Below are positions 1 through 9,897 of a stretch of 64,000 nt of DNA, piece after piece (position 1 is the stretch's first letter; the number at the start of each line of letters is the position of its first letter). The stretch is taken from NCBI GenBank assembly GCA_014529385.2, contig CM043943.1, positions 99,150,355-99,214,354 of the forward strand. Direction: 5' to 3'. A model generated the notes under the pieces. The model was not told the DNA's origin, ran no database searches, and saw only the letters and a list, made by a program, of their open reading frames with translations. Source of the DNA: Adiantum capillus-veneris (taxonomy: Eukaryota; Streptophyta; Polypodiopsida; Polypodiales; Pteridaceae). Position numbers and translations under genes: made by a program.

Positions 1-2161
1 CCAATTTTGTATACCAGGCTCGCGAAGCTTGTTTGAGACCATATAGTGCCTTATGGAGTTGAGCAACAAGGTCTTCTTTACTTGGAATAACAAACCCTTC
101 TGGTTGTTCCATATAAATTTCCTCTTCCAAGTCACCATTAAGAAAAGCAGTTCGCACATCCATTTGATGAGTTTCTAAATCAAATTGAACAGCAAATGCC
201 AATAAAACTCGAACACTTGTAATGCGAACAACTGGTGAAAAAGTCTCTTGATAATCAACACCAGCTACTTGGGAGTAACCTTTTACAACTAAACGCGCCT
301 TGAACTTGTCAAAAGATTCATTTGCTTTTACTTTTGTCTTATACACCCACTTACATTTAATAGTTGTATGACCTGGAGGTAATTCAGTTAGTATCCATGT
401 ACCTTTAGAGATAAGAGAATCGTACTCTGCTTCCATAGCCTCTTGCCATTGATCCTTCTGTGGTGAAGAGATAGCTTCATCATAAGTAATGGGATCTTCG
501 GAAGTAGAAAAAGCATTATCAGCAATATCGTCATCATAAACATGACATGAGCCATGTTCAAAATCAATAGGCAGATCAACAAAAATATCAATATCATCAT
601 TGGCAACATTCGGAATGGATGGTTGTGAAGAGGAAAGTTGCTCTATAGGAAGAGTTTCATCTTCTGAAAGAAATGGAAAAGCCTGAAGCAATGATTTAGT
701 ATCATCAGAATCATCCATGGACCATGAGCCTCCCATAAGCTGTTCGTTAAAAGTAGCATCACGATTCACAATTACTTTCTTAGAGGAAGGGTCATAGAAT
801 TTGTAGCCTTTGGAAGTGTCAAAATATCCAATAAAAATAACTTTAAGACCAGGAGCATCAAGCTTTGTTCGTGTTTCTTTGGGAACATGAATATAAGCAA
901 TACATCCAAAGATTCGAAAATGAGATATAGAAGGAATGTCACCTGTCCATGCTGTGATGGGTATCTTACCAGAGGGTGCAGTAGTAGGAAGATGATTCTG
1001 AATAAATACTACTGTCAAAGTAGCTTCAACCCAGAAAACACGAGATAATCCAGAATGAATCAGTATACATCTTACAGCATTGAGAATAGTGTGATTCTTT
1101 CGTTCAGCAACACCGTTCTGTTGAGGCGAATATGGAATAGTGTGTTCATGATGAATTCCACTGTCAGCACAGTAACTCACAAACTCTCGAAAAACATATT
1201 CGCCTCCATTGTCACTACGAAGCTTCTTAAGGCGATGACCAGTTTGAAGTTCCGCAGCCTTGTGGAATTGTTTGAAAACAGATAAGGCTTCAGATTTTTG
1301 TCTAAGTAGAAATACAGTCGTATACCTTGAGAAATCATCAATGAAAGTAATGAAGTAGCGATATTGTGATCTCGAAGAAGGTAAAGGTCCACATATATCA
1401 GTATGAACAAGATCCAATATGTCATGAGAATGAGTTGTATTTGAAAGAGGAAAGGGTTTGCGATTGTGTTTCCCAAGAGCACAAAATTCACAAATTCCCA
1501 TATGGGGATGGGCTTTAAGATCCATGCTATGAACAAGATCACGACGTTGAAGATCAAGGAGTTTTGAGAAATCAGCATGAACAAAACGGTGATGCCATAC
1601 TTTGCAATCATGATCACCTGGAGCAGTGACAACATTTGCTACAGCATCGTTGAGAGAGAGTTCAAACAAATTACCATTTCGAGGAGCAGTGGCTATAGTC
1701 TGTCCATCTTTCTCAATTCGGCATTTGGTATGATCAAATCCAACAAACAGACCAAGATCAACAAGTCTAGCAACTGAAAGAAGATTACGTTGAAGATCTG
1801 ATACATGTAATACTCCTCGTAAAATTCGAGTGGAAGAAGATAAGGTACCAAGATATAAGTCTCCAATACCCTTTACTTGACAAGTAGTATCATCAGCAAG
1901 ATAAACAACACGTTGAACTGGCAATGGATGATAGTTATGGAGCCACTTAGACTGATATGTCATATTTTCGGTAGCACCAGAATCGACAATAAAAAGTGAT
2001 CCATCGCGTACATGAAGTATTCTGTCTGGAGCAACTGAACATAGGACGCAACTTGTTTCTGGTACAATGTTGTTTCGATGTTCAGTAGCATATGCTCTAT
2101 TCCGATCTGTGTCGAATCGACGCTTATAGCACATATGAGTGGGATGATCAGATCTATTGTC
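1..2161 (-). pseudogene. pol: Copia pol (protease, integrase, RT start) of element A
   Basis: Translated from the minus strand, this frame appears open from about 2161 to the window edge. It shows the aspartic protease motif DSGAT, a GAG-pre-integrase domain with zinc-binding His and Cys residues, and an integrase core with VHTDICGP, RSDNGGEY and NGVAERKN, which carry the D, D and E catalytic residues. Next comes an acidic linker and the RT N-terminal half (KARLVVKGYSQ, MDVRTAFLNGDLEEEIYMEQPEGF, given only as landmarks). The YVDD active site and RNase H would lie beyond base 1. The frame is shifted relative to Gag, so translation as one polyprotein is broken at about 2160. I class it as a pseudogene because of its broken Gag, although pol itself shows no stop that I saw. 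Confidence 0.85.
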
Positions 2162-3005
2162 AACAATATTCACAAGAAGAAGAAGAAGAGTCTCTAGATA
2201 AACGTGGTTGTTTTGTGGTAATATTGTGTTCGTGACGGCCACCTTTGCGGTTTCCTCGTTGAAATGGACGCCTTCGAGCATAAAAAGCCCGTTCCATCTG
2301 TTGTGACTCAGTCTCCTCTTGTGAAATCATAGCTGTATCATGACCAGCATTACGACGTTCTGTACGTTGAGAGTATTCAATTAAAGACATGCAGGCTTGG
2401 TCGAAATCAAGACCATCTTTATTAGAGAGAATAGTAACAATGTTATCATAAGAAGAGTCCTTCACCGTATCAAGGAGAAGTGTAATCAGTTGCTTTTGTG
2501 GAACAGGATCACCGGCAGCAGCAAGTTGATTAATAATAGATTTGAAAGATTCAATATGTCCCGTCATGGCAGTACCAACTTCATATTGTAACTTGTTAAG
2601 CAACCCTCTCAAATAAAGTATTTCTGTGACAGATTTCTTCTAAAAGTTTGCAATAAGGTACTTCCATACGTCGTGGGAAGTAGGAAGTTCATACATATCA
2701 AGCAAAAGGGAATCAGTAAGAGCAGAAAGAATATACTGACGAGCTGCTTTATCACGTCGTCGCCAATCCGTATACGCAACATTCAAATCTTCAAATATAG
2801 GTCCTTCAGTGATAAGCACGTTATCATTATCCGTATCAACAGGCTGAGGCGGACAAACACGATTTCCAAGAACAACATTGGAGAGTTCATCGCCTTCAAG
2901 AATTAACAACATCTTTGCTTTCCAGCCTGGAAAACCTTGACCTTGGAAAGGAGGAACAGAACGCTGGCCAGAAGGAAAGCCGTTGACGAGAATATTCATA
3001 GCCAT
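2160..3005 (-). pseudogene. gag: Copia Gag of element A, with internal stop
   Basis: Copia-type Gag (UBN2 family). The likely start is the Met at 3005 (MAMNILVNG), because the upstream in-frame Met at 3074 precedes residues that look like leader. The first half ends at a TAG at 2640-2642, and the second half resumes at once in the same frame (residues K-K-S-V-T-E-I-L), so this is one gene with a nonsense mutation. The C-terminus is basic (RRRPFQRGNRKGGR) and ends in CEYC at a TGA (2160-2162). The rest of the expected CCHC zinc knuckle lies in the pol frame. Confidence 0.85.
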
Positions 3006-3748
3006 ATCTTGTTGCGAGAAGACGTATAAGATAAGATCGCAGAATTTGCACACCATATATGGTGAAGGCCGCAATTAAGAATGAGAGAGATATGAGGACT
3101 GCGTTCTGTCAACGATAAACGTAAGAAGGATGCTCAAGGAACGTCCAAAGATGTGAGAGACGTCACCCAAAAAAGGCAGGGTAAAGGAGACGTTAATAAT
3201 AAAAGAGTCCTCAAAATAGAGTGGCGTGAGACGCAAGATTGACGGCCACAATACGAATAGCAAAAAGCTAAATCTTCTCGAAAAATTTAACGCCAAAATA
3301 AGAAAAACGATCGTGGACGCTTCACGAAGAAGTAGGACGAAGAAAGCTGCGTCAAGCTCAATTGCAGTAAAAACAGCATAACTTTCTACTGCGAACTCCG
3401 ATTGACGCAAACCTAGAACTCAAATCGAAGAGCTTGAGGAGACGAACAAGTTTTGGATGAAAAGTGCCATTATACTTTGCTCCATTGCGCTTTTCCCGTT
3501 TCTCCAAATTTTGAGCAGAACAGCAAGAAAAATTGAGATGAAGTTCAGGGTGTCATCAACAAGAAAACGTAATCAACGATTAGATTGATTAGCAATAAAC
3601 GCCACACAAAACACTAATCATATTCTTCTTAACACAAAACAACCACAGTTAACAAGAATCAATGCTCAAAAATAAAATTTGTAGCAATTTTTGAATCTTA
3701 CATGCAAATCGCATACACATACTGTTGAATCGGCGCGTGATCGTTACT

Positions 3749-3760
3749 GCTCTGATACCA
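3749..3760 (-). other. Primer binding site of element A
   Basis: The minus strand reads TGGTATCAGAGC, complementary to the 3' end of plant initiator methionine tRNA. It directly abuts the LTR. Confidence 0.9.
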
Positions 3761-4028
3761 TGTTGAGATGTAGAGAGAAAGAGAGAGAGACGAGACAAGA
3801 GACACACCATATACGCTCCCAAAGACTGATTCATATTGAGAACAAGATACAAATATATAGGTGAGACCAAGTTGAGTAGAGTGAGCCATATATAGCTCCA
3901 ACATTTGGAAGGAGTTATGCAAAGCTACTACCGACAATGATTCAAATGGCGAGGTTGCAAACAAGCGCAAGCAAGTTTGGGCACATTTTGATAAAATGGT
4001 CAAGCTTATGGGCCTTAACAGCATAACA
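3761..4028 (-). repeat. 5' LTR of element A
   Basis: 268-base LTR with TGTT...AACA ends, immediately next to the primer binding site. A GA-rich patch lies near its inner end. Only one copy is in the window. Confidence 0.85.
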
Positions 4029-4640
4029 TAAGAACAACGCCAATCATTTCAAGAATCCTTGGCGGATTTTACCAAGGTCTTCACCCTTTCTTGGGGTAAA
4101 AATAACATCACACATTACATGGTGTATTCATTACAAGGGATTGTTTTTATTTAATAATGTGGATCGTTTACTCATGTGAACAACATATCTTGTTTGCGCA
4201 TGGTGCATTTTTTATGCACAAGTATGGATCGCTTGAAATTTTTAGCACTCAAGGCATGGAGAAGTCCCATTATCGAGCAAGGGGAGTGTACTTCAAAAAT
4301 ACTCGACATGGTGGTGGAATGGTGCAATCCAATTATTTGGAGGAAATGTTCAATTGGTTTTTTCGCACAACATTTGCTCGTAAGCTCACAATGGAGCGTG
4401 CGTGACAATCCAAGATTGCTATTGAAGTGCGAAAATGGAGTCTTCAAGAGCATAGCAACAAGTGGCAAATGTCGCAAGGTCCCACCAAGCATGTTTCATG
4501 GCGGCGATGCAGAGTGCGACAAGGATCAAAGTGGATACTACGCGAGTCACTAAACGTGAACGCAGGGTCCAACTCTTAGCAACATGTTTATTCAAAACAT
4601 AATACTTTTTAAAAAAAATTTAGTGTGAATAGGGCCCTTT
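4029..4640. other. Spacer without recognisable gene
   Basis: Short overlapping ORFs on both strands (for example 4176-4553 plus and 4172-4492 minus) show no family resemblance I can name and shadow one another. The stretch becomes AT-rich just before the promoter of the H3-like gene. Confidence 0.6.
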
Positions 4641-4645
4641 TTAAA

Positions 4646-4660
4646 TGGGCCCTTATAAAT
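4646..4660 (+). promoter_or_regulatory. Putative core promoter of the H3-like gene
   Basis: TGGGCCC at 4646-4652 matches the plant site II (TCP-bound) element common in proliferation genes. It overlaps into TATAAAT at 4654-4660, 59-65 bases before the ATG at 4719. This spacing suits a TATA box with a short leader. Function is inferred. Confidence 0.5.
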
Positions 4661-4718
4661 ATTGCACGCTCTCATAAACCACTCATTTCTTAAGAACAGG
4701 TGAGCTCTTACCAACGAA

Positions 4719-5460
4719 ATGGCGCGCACCAAACAAACCACGAAAGAGCATCCGCATGCCAACAAAAAAACCCTCCAAGGATGTGAGAAGCCGTCATGGC
4801 TTAAAGGCACAAGAAAACGGCCACGAACGCCTGGCCGTTCCAGGAACTCATCTGGTAGTGGGCATGGTGGTAGGGCACAAGAGTCATCGAGGACTGTTGA
4901 ATCTCCACCTCCTCAAGATATAACACCTAGAAGGAGAATGAAGCAACGTGCCCAACACTGGAGAGAAGAAGAAGGCCAGCAAACAACAGAGTCCGATAGG
5001 GAGCATCCGTCGTGCCACCAATCACAAGCAGGACCATCCAGGACTCGGGTGGTCCATACAGACACTGAATCGAGAGTGAACCACCATGGCTGCGAGATAA
5101 AATACCGCGCACACATCGGTGGCCGTTGGGGGGAAGACATTGCCTGGAGGCCAGGGAGCTCTCCCCACACGACAAGATCGGCAGCCAAGAGAAGAGGAAG
5201 AATCAGAAGAGGCTGCAAAACGAGCCCCTAAGCATGTATACAGGTGCAAGTCTAAGTTTTTCAAGAAGCCTAAACGCCGCCCGCCAGCAAATGTGCAAGT
5301 GTCCCCAAGACAACCGCAGCGGTACCAAAAAATAGCAAGGGCATTTGCAAAAATCCGCCACTACCAGAAGACAGCGGAGCTTTTGATTCGACGCGCCCCC
5401 TTTGCTCGCACTGTGAAGGAGGTGCTTCAAAGCTATGGAAATCAGTATAGATTCAAGCAA
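4719..5460 (+). CDS. Divergent histone H3-like protein, truncated fold
   Basis: The ORF at 4719 begins MARTKQT, identical to the start of histone H3 including the K4 context. A long, basic, serine/proline-rich tail follows. From 5320 to 5460 a second frame encodes the start of an H3 histone fold, with IRHYQKTAELLIRR and PF.R.VKE. I count 18 identities in 34 residues against canonical H3, equivalent to alphaN, alpha1 and loop 1. Loop 1 is no longer than in canonical H3, so the usual CENH3 insertion is absent. The tail frame and fold frame differ. An intron at 5076-5184 (GTGAAC...GGCAG, 109 bases, phase 0) would join them into about 211 residues, but a one-base indel is equally possible. The frame stops at TAG 5461, so alpha2 and alpha3 are missing and I found no continuation downstream. 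It could be a specialised H3 variant, a truncated copy or a pseudogene. The upstream TATA and site II elements favour past or present expression. Confidence 0.6.
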
Positions 5461-5465
5461 TAGCG

Positions 5466-6632
5466 CTAGAGGCCCACCATCCTGTCATAAACCGATGAAG
5501 GTTGAGAAAAAAGACAATGAAGATAAAATAAAAACATGAAATTTAGGATACAGTTTACCTCCTGCTCCTTGTCGTCCTCCTCCCTGTTTCCCTTTGCATC
5601 CAAGTCAATGCTCCCATGCACCACAGATACGACCTTTGGATCATCAGATGGGAGGTTGCATACTGGCATAGGCATCCTAGCAGCCTCAACCTTGGCTTGC
5701 GTGGCTTGGAATTCTTCATCAGCCATGTGCAACTGCTATGCTGCCAGGACCTCCGTACACACAACTATAATAGTGTCAGCAACAGAGTCCCCATCTGGCA
5801 AGAGCTTGCTTTCTAGGGCATCTGGCGTATTGTCTAAGGGACATTTGGTGCTGTTGCATAGCACGCTCAAGCATTCATCCATGCACATGCCAAATGCTTT
5901 CTCCAAATCATGCAGGAACACATACTCCTCCCCATCCACTAACACTGAGGAGAAGCGGCTGATTTCTACCTTTGGGATAGCCACATCCGTCAGTGGTAGT
6001 GGCACTGGAGTGTCACTAGGGCCAGCCGCAACTATGGATTTCTCAACCACTTCCTCAAGACCCCTAGGGTACTCGAGCCGATGTGCCTTTCCTTCCGCTG
6101 CACGGTTCATGGGGATAACTTGCTGCTCCTTGGTGTCCTTGATAAAGGAGCCAACTTGAAGGTGTGGTAAGCAAAGCTCCTCCAAATCAGGTTCCTCGCT
6201 CACCAAGAAGATAAATGTTGCGAGCCAAGAAAGGTACTCCACCCCCAACTTGCACTTCTTGAGCGCTGACACCCCTGGGGCTTGCTCGTCCAAGTAATGG
6301 CCTGCATCGGTTGCAATTTCTTGGAGTCGTTGCAACCGCTTGGAGAATGGGCGATCACCTTTGTGTATATAGCGCAAAAGATCGCAAGACACCCAGATCC
6401 CTACATGTGGGGGGATAGATACAGAATATTTTATGATGTGCTCCTCCATGAACGCAAAAATCTCGGCAAATGCATCCATGTGAAGGGCAACTGTGGCATC
6501 AAGGTTAGGGAGACGAGTAAAAAAGGTGTGGAGGTCCAACTTCCCTTTGTATTTGGTGTCCTCGAGGAAGAGGATGAAGCGTGACAAAGGGGTGGATGTG
6601 GCTGCAGATGCAGAGGCTGTGGAAGCATCCAT
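5466..6632 (-). CDS. Unknown protein convergent to the H3-like gene
   Basis: Open minus-strand frame from Met 6632 (MDASTAS; an upstream in-frame Met at 6680 lies closer to the TATA box) to a TAG at 5736-5738, continuing in the same frame to 5466. I do not recognise the family. The first half is alpha-helical-looking and leucine-rich (RFILFLEDTKYKGKLDL, FAFMEEH). The middle is acidic. The last third has LVDGEEYVFLHDLEKAFGM, reminiscent of small DNA-binding folds but not diagnostic. After the TAG the frame stays coding-like (MADEEFQATQAKVEAA). It then meets a splice-donor-like GAG|GTAAAC at 5559/5558, followed 77 bases later by a pyrimidine-rich acceptor ending at 5482. The TAG may be a lesion or may mark the true end. 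It converges tail to tail on the H3-like gene. Confidence 0.5.
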
Positions 6633-6714
6633 GTCTAGCCTAGGGTGTAGATAGAGAGTGCAGGAGCTCAAGAGTTGCAAAAGTGAAAATAGTGAATGAG
6701 TTAGGTGGCCCCCC

Positions 6715-6721
6715 TTTTATA
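6715..6721 (-). promoter_or_regulatory. TATA box of the unknown convergent gene
   Basis: The minus strand reads ATTATAAAAGG, with TATAAAA 83-90 bases before Met 6632. GTGGCCCC on the plus strand at about 6706-6713 fits a TCP class II site (GTGGNCCC). Inferred. Confidence 0.45.
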
Positions 6722-6722
6722 A

Positions 6723-7069
6723 TGGACCCTTTTTTTAAGACATTAAAAAAAAGGCACTTTCACCAAAAAATGATTTCTCATCCCAATGCAAAAAATTATA
6801 TTCAAACGCATGATTTGTCGAAGCAAATCATGTTGATTACAGGGGGGATCAATTTGAAAATTGCAAGAGTTACAAAGTTATAAGATCGATAGCATAGTTC
6901 CATCCATCCCCCAGTCCTCCTCGACCTTCAATTTTTCTTCCATTCTCTTCCCAATCTGCGGACATTCATTACAATAAGCATCCAATGATCAACAAACCAT
7001 AATGTATTGAAAATGTGGTGGAAGGATTCTCACCTTGTGACCTTGTAAACAAAATTGTGCTTGTTGAAA
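6723..7069. other. AT-rich spacer, no gene seen
   Basis: Upstream flank of the unknown minus-strand gene: A/T runs, then ordinary sequence. No protein family or repeat was recognised. Confidence 0.5.
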
Positions 7070-7152
7070 GGCAGTCTAAGTGAACAAGCATTGGACTCTC
7101 AAAACCCATAATAACATAACTGAGAGTCCAATGCTTGTTCACTTGGGCTGCC
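7070..7152. other. Near-perfect foldback hairpin
   Basis: The arms 7070-7101 and 7121-7152 are inverted copies of 32 bases with about two mismatches near the base, separated by a 19-base loop. Partial pairing seems to extend outward. The size and pairing would suit a plant miRNA precursor, a small inverted-repeat siRNA locus or a remnant of an inverted duplication. Strand and expression cannot be decided. Confidence 0.6.
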
Positions 7153-7400
7153 TCCAAAGCATCGTTGGGCATCTTCACTGCAATGTCAAAGCTTGCAATA
7201 GTGCCGTCTACACTCTGTAAGGGAGTTCACACTCCAAGCTTGCACATCCAACGATCATAGTGAAATCGTATGTACAAGGAGGTGCGGGATTTCAAATAGC
7301 ACATTCCAATACCTGAAGCTCCAACCTTACAACGGTACCGGTCCCCATTGTGCATTCCCTCCACAAAACCCCAGTCCTCTTCTAAAAGCCTTCCTAATTT

Positions 7401-8228
7401 CTAGTAATGCGCATCTTTACATACAAGCATTGTGGTAGTCTCCACAAATCCAAACTCTTTAAAAATGTGCACAAAACAATGAATAGGCAAACACCAACTC
7501 AAGCCCACAGACCTAGAAGCTTTAGAGTATTTCAAAGAGTTTTGGACATCCATTATCATCTTTTGCTTGAAAGATGCTACCGACCACAAATCTGGCACCG
7601 GCCACTCCATACTTAATAAGGAAGTTACTTTGATGGGTTCAAGCGTTCCAAACGCTTGTGTAGAAGTAGGGACAATATAGGAGTGAGAATAGAAGAAAAT
7701 CCTTCTTTGAACCAGTTTGGTTGGGCAAAGATGTGAGAACATTATTGCTCCAATATCCGCATGTATAGCATTGAATGTGCCGGAGAGACTATGTAGTGGC
7801 TGCTCCTCCACCAACGTGGATGGAAATATGACTATAAATGCATGACAAATCTTAAGTCTGAATCCATAATAACATTACACTGTGATTTCACACCTAGCTT
7901 TGTATTCTCAAAACATGTACTTACAATGTGTTGGAAATCGAGGTGGTTGTTGCAAATGCATGGTTGACATTGAGAAAACATGTTGCACAATGGCTACGGT
8001 CCCTTTGTCTTTGCGGTTCTTGAAGCCAAGGAGCTTTCCTTTCCAATGAAGATCCAAGTTTGCACGATTCCGCACACGATGAGGGCCAATAGCAAATGGT
8101 TGCATGTATACCCAAGCACCTTTGGTGAAATCTTGTGGCACCCACTCATCATCTACACCTCTAGTGTCGTGGCATGCAAGTGTTGTGACCTCATCCTTTG
8201 GCCGCCTTTGCGAAGTAGAGTTGGCCAT
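7401..8228 (-). CDS. Hypothetical split gene, minus strand
   Basis: Exon 1 is an open frame from Met 8228 (MANSTSQRRPKDEV) down to a strong donor, GTAAGT on the minus strand at about 7930-7925. A second open frame from about 7830 to 7401 (137 codons from Met 7814) could be the next exon. Minus-strand AG sites near 7860-7820 are possible acceptors, none decisive. No family was recognised. The downstream frame beyond the stop contains a Cys/His-containing stretch (GDRYRCK) faintly like a BED-finger transposase start, which I would not rely on. It may be a host gene or an old DNA transposon. Confidence 0.3.
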
Positions 8229-8303
8229 GGTTGAGCAAAGAAAACTAGGAGGAGGAGAAGGACCTTGCTTGTTGCTACAATGTAGGTGGGATAAAGTGAT
8301 ATG

Positions 8304-8412
8304 AGAAGGTGGTTAACCCTTGTGGCAATGGGAGGAGAAGGTGGATAGCCCTTGCTTGGTGTGGCAATGGGAGGAGAAGGTGAATAACCATTGCTTGGTG
8401 TGGCAATGGAAG
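8304..8412. repeat. 39-base tandem repeat
   Basis: About two and a half copies of a 39-base unit (tggcaatgggaggagaagg followed by a variable half ending ttgcttggtg). On the minus strand it translates to a 13-residue proline-rich repeat (PSPPIATPSKGY). It lies just upstream of Met 8228. Confidence 0.75.
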
Positions 8413-8429
8413 GTGGTAGGGGAGGAGAG

Positions 8430-9008
8430 AGGAGCTTCCTTGCTGGAACAATGGAGATGGTGTAGAGAGAGAGTGTTGGAGTAGAGGATAAGTGTGATGG
8501 TTGCAACCAAGGAGGGGTTAGAAAAGGGGTTCTAGAGAGAGAAAAGCACTTTTTGCCTAAGAACTACTTTTGGGGGAGCTCTAGATAGCAAAAAAAGATT
8601 TTTCAAAAGTTTTTTAAAAATTTTGAATTTTAGGGTTTTTGGGTCCACGTTTTGACCTTTTGAGGTCAAAAATTTCTTTTTTGATCATAAAATAGTTTTA
8701 GGGAGGTTTTAAGAAGATGAAATTTGAGTTTTAAAAATTTTGAAAAATTTCAATTTTTTGGAATTTTTTCAAAACCGGATTAAAAAGGAAGGAAGTTGGA
8801 GGTTCCATATGGCCCACCCCCCCCTCCCCCCCCCCCCCGCCCCCACCCACCCCACCTTCTCACTAGGTAAGAGACCATTTAAGAAGTGTAAGACTACTTT
8901 GTCCCCCTACATTTTTGAGGGCATAGAGTGTGTCCACCACCCTCTTCTCATTGGCTGGCCTCTAATTAACCTTAATCCCAAAGGGCCCCTAGAGGGTTCA
9001 TATTTTTC
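8430..9008. other. Spacer with poly-C tract
   Basis: No gene recognised. It contains an A/T-rich stretch and a C-rich run at about 8815-8858, then ordinary sequence up to the broken end of element E. Confidence 0.55.
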
Positions 9009-9485
9009 CTAATGATGGTGTGGAGAAGTATGCGATGGTCTTCTCCGTTTTGGAGGTGATGGAGAGCGTTTAACCCGCCCTCTTTGTGGAGCCATCTCCA
9101 CCGAGGTGGCAGGAGACTCACGTCTTTCGAGTTCCTTTGGTGGGGGCTCTTGAATTCTGCTTTGAGAAGGAGATGCATCATCAAGGAGCAAATTTCTGAG
9201 CCCTTCATATGGATCCTCTTGTTGTTCCCGAATCGGAGAGAGGCCTCTTTTGGAAGTCTTGCAAGGAAGCTTCCTAGGTGCTCTCTCGTCATGGTGGGGA
9301 GCTTGGAGAATCCCATGAGCACGAAGTTGCCGTTGCACTTCACTTTAGAGGGATGGATTGCCCATGGCTTGTTGAAGCTTAGAAACAAGATAGCTAACAA
9401 GCATTGGGGCATCATTAGTAGCTTGCTCATTAGCAAAATCAAAGCTATCAACATTAATTTCACTCTCTTTACTATTGTCAGCCAT
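9009..9485 (-). pseudogene. gag: Gag N-terminal fragment of element E
   Basis: Met 9485 begins MADNSKES, matching MADNNQES of element B at 56405. The frame breaks after about 60 residues and resumes in a neighbouring frame (9338-9009), which carries LSPIREQ and a basic SPSPPKRRRPS stretch equivalent to B. It ends at the truncation point. Confidence 0.7.
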
Positions 9486-9884
9486 TCTAACAACTTTTAG
9501 GTGTAAACTTTTTAGGTGTACTTTGGCACTTCAAGCCCTAGTTGCTACTCCTCTTTACCCCTTTAGAAAAAGCACTCAAGCTACTATACCCGTGGCTCAA
9601 ATACCATTAATTGCAAGGAATAGAAGAGAGGGTCGTTCAACACCAAAATAGCACCGGCTCCTGTCAAGCTTCTAATAGCTCAATAGTGGTTAAGCCATAG
9701 GCAAGTCCCGTAGGACTCCACTATTAAGACCATAGCTATCGACGGTGATGCCCCGTTCACTGCACAAAGGTAAGCACACTGCAAGGTTGAAAAATCCCTA
9801 TTCTACTTACTCACATGCAATTAATAGTACTAACCTGGCTAGCTTGAGGACCTCTCTTCTTGAGCAAGAAAAGAGAAACCTTGT

Positions 9885-9896
9885 GCTCTGATACCA
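9885..9896 (-). other. Primer binding site of element E
   Basis: TGGTATCAGAGC on the minus strand, one base from the LTR. Initiator-Met tRNA type. Confidence 0.85.
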
Positions 9897-9897
9897 A

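Larger units (their letters stand above)
1..4028 (-). mobile_element. Ty1/copia element A, 5' portion, cut by window edge
   Basis: Minus-strand copia retrotransposon reading right to left: 5' LTR, methionine-tRNA primer site, leader of about 700 bases, Gag, then protease, integrase and reverse transcriptase in the copia order (integrase before RT). The window ends inside RT, so RNase H and the 3' LTR are missing. The LTR has TG..CA ends. Bases 4029-4033 (taaga) would be the right copy of the target duplication, but the left copy is outside the window. Gag has an in-frame stop and the Gag-pol junction is out of frame, so this copy is probably dead. Confidence 0.93.

Noticed and set aside
1177-1635. 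Hydrophobic 152-codon minus frame as a membrane protein
   Set aside because: It is a shifted-frame shadow of copia integrase.
4719-4739. MARTKQT as a chance match
   Set aside because: An H3 fold start lies downstream on the same strand, so coincidence is unlikely.
4719-5460. Reading the H3-like gene as CENH3
   Set aside because: Loop 1 has the canonical H3 length and the stop precedes alpha2, so the diagnostic CENH3 features are absent or not testable.
7200-7400. BED-type zinc finger of a hAT transposase on the minus strand
   Set aside because: Only a GDRYRCK-like fragment; the Cys/His spacing is not met.
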